Positions 4,816-6,037 of a stretch of 6,037 nt of DNA are shown here, piece by piece. The stretch comes from Pseudomonadales bacterium (GTDB lineage: Bacteria; Pseudomonadota; Gammaproteobacteria; Pseudomonadales; JAHEIH01): positions 1 to 6,037 of the forward strand of contig JALRIU010000125.1 in NCBI GenBank assembly GCA_023255355.1, read 5' to 3'. The notes beneath the pieces are model-generated. The model searched no databases. It was not told the origin of the DNA and worked only from the letters and a program-made list of their open reading frames with translations. Made by a program: the position numbers and the translations under genes. Each line of letters opens with the position of its first letter. Within the stretch, counting starts at the first letter, position 1.

Positions 4816-6037
4816 TTAATCTTCTATAGAATAAGCCTTTAGCAATCCGACCAAGCTAGCGAATTTAATCGGCTTTGAAAAACATGCATTCATACCCGAT
4901 GAAAGCATATCTTGCTTTACTGTATCTGATAGATCTGCTGTTAACCCAATAATTGGCAAGGTAAACGTATCGTATTCTTTGCGAATCAGACGCGTTAGTT
5001 CAGACCCTGTAAGATGAGGCATTTGATGATCCATAAGTATAAAGTGATATCTATTGTCTTTGATTTTAACCAGGCAGTCTTGGGCTGTAGTAGCTTTATC
5101 GACCTCTACCTCAAAAGGCTCTAAAAGCTCTTCTATCACCATAAGATTAAATTTGTCATCATCGACCACAAGCACTTTCATTCCCGCAAAAGACAAGTTG
5201 CTAGGGTCAATGGCTTCGTTGTCATCTACCTGAGATAAATAGACAATATGAACAGGTAAAGGAAGTTTAACAGTAAAAGCAGAACCACTGCCGACCTTAG
5301 ACACGACCTCAATCGTGCCGCCTAATAACTCAACCAATTCCTTAACAATTGATAATCCAAGACCTGCCCCTCGTCCATCACGAATGTCGGACATTTGTAC
5401 CTGCATAAATGGATCAAAGATTTTTTCTAAGTCTTCCGCTGGGATACCTCTGCCAGTATCCCAGACACGTATTTCTGCGTTGCATATTTCAGCGTTTAAA
5501 TTAACGTTTATATCTAATCCAACGACACCTTTTTCGCTAAATTTGATGGCGTTAGATATTAAGTTAGACAAGACTTGATGCAATCGAACTTCGTCGCTTG
5601 ACACGACAAGATTGTCAGGGATATTTGAGGTTAACTCAAAGGTTAAACCCTTATTTTGACTCAATAATTTGCTATTTTGATCAAGCTGATCAATAAAATG
5701 GTTAAACGAGAAAGGCCGCTTATACAAGCTAAACTGTTTGCCATCAAGTCTGGCAAAATCGAGGATATCGTTTACCAATCTAAGAAGCGAGTTCGCAGAA
5801 AAAATTGCCAATTGATTAAGGCTTTTAACCTTCTCAGACATCGGATGATTTGATTGCGCCGTTAAAAATCCAATCACAGAATTAAGTGGCGTTCTAATTT
5901 CATGTCCAACTACCGCAAGAAATTTTGTTTTAGAAGTATTGGCTTTCTGAGCGTCATTGAGTGCAACTTGAAGATCAGAACTGAGGTGTTCTATCTGCAT
6001 TAATTGTTGCTCGGTTTCATTGAGATCATATTTTAAT
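4816..6037 (-). CDS. Hybrid sensor histidine kinase with C-terminal receiver (5' end outside the window)
   Basis: This is the C-terminal part of a two-component sensor. The frame stays open from the Met codon at 6000 to the right edge (reading LKYDLNETEQQL), so the real start and the sensory region are missing. Numbering from the Met at 6000, residues 1-25 look like a coiled-coil linker. The HisKA H-box FLAVVGHEIRTPLN follows, with phospho-accepting His33 (codon 5904-5902). The ATPase domain has the N-box LHQVLSNLISNAIKF, the G1 box VWDTGRGIP, the F box IFDPFMQVQ and the G2 box GAGLGLSIVKELV. A receiver domain then begins at KVLVVDDD, with phospho-acceptor Asp324 in LMDHQMP (codon 5031-5029), the switch Thr in GLTAD and the conserved Lys in FSKPI. 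All catalytic residues are present. The protein ends about 25 residues after that Lys with no Hpt domain, so onward phosphotransfer would need a separate Hpt protein. No response-regulator gene is in view; the signal is unknown. Confidence 0.95.
   Translation of the reverse strand, partial: LKYDLNETEQQLMQIEHLSSDLQVALNDAQKANTSKTKFLAVVGHEIRTPLNSVIGFLTAQSNHPMSEKVKSLNQLAIFSANSLLRLVNDILDFARLDGKQFSLYKRPFSFNHFIDQLDQNSKLLSQNKGLTFELTSNIPDNLVVSSDEVRLHQVLSNLISNAIKFSEKGVVGLDINVNLNAEICNAEIRVWDTGRGIPAEDLEKIFDPFMQVQMSDIRDGRGAGLGLSIVKELVELLGGTIEVVSKVGSGSAFTVKLPLPVHIVYLSQVDDNEAIDPSNLSFAGMKVLVVDDDKFNLMVIEELLEPFEVEVDKATTAQDCLVKIKDNRYHFILMDHQMPHLTGSELTRLIRKEYDTFTLPIIGLTADLSDTVKQDMLSSGMNACFSKPIKFASLVGLLKAYSIED

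Noticed and set aside
5315..5578. 87-codon plus-strand frame opposite the kinase ATPase domain
   Set aside because: It overlaps conserved N, G1, F and G2 box codons on the other strand and its translation is Pro/Ser-rich with no motif.

Overview
The window looks like chromosomal DNA from a moderately AT-rich gammaproteobacterium. This is inferred from the protein families, the compact gene spacing and the AGGA/GGAG-type ribosome binding sites; no RNA gene or marker fixes the taxon. I see no tRNA, rRNA, CRISPR array, insertion sequence, integrase or phage gene. No gene-free stretch exceeds 300 bases; the longest gap is the 156-bp divergent spacer at 1355-1510.

Layout. On the left, a minus-strand group contains a small exported or membrane-anchored protein of unknown function (1354-1145), then a PiT-family phosphate transporter (1071-31), then the likely first codons of another gene running off the left edge (22-1). 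Diverging from this group is a plus-strand gene (1511-2488) for a plant-type asparaginase / isoaspartyl peptidase with an N-terminal signal peptide. It meets tail to tail a minus-strand GntP-family permease (3835-2501). Upstream of the permease on the same strand is a small multi-pass membrane protein (4354-3923), separated from it by 87 bp that contain a perfect 8-bp inverted repeat. Diverging from that gene is a plus-strand rhodanese-domain lipoprotein (4452-4811). It converges, with a 4-bp gap, on the 3' part of a hybrid sensor histidine kinase whose N-terminal input region lies beyond the right edge.

How the genes relate. There is no obvious single pathway. Most are envelope functions: phosphate uptake, organic-acid uptake, periplasmic peptide or asparagine turnover, a periplasm-facing sulfurtransferase and a two-component sensor. 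The alternating orientations argue against one operon.

The most striking observation is in the asparaginase-family gene. The residue at the position of the invariant catalytic Thr nucleophile, which is also the self-cleavage site, is Pro190 (codon CCA at 2078-2080). Every other active-site residue I can place is kept. It is therefore a candidate pseudoenzyme, a recent point mutation or a sequencing error. I found no convincing multi-gene system that would count as previously undescribed.
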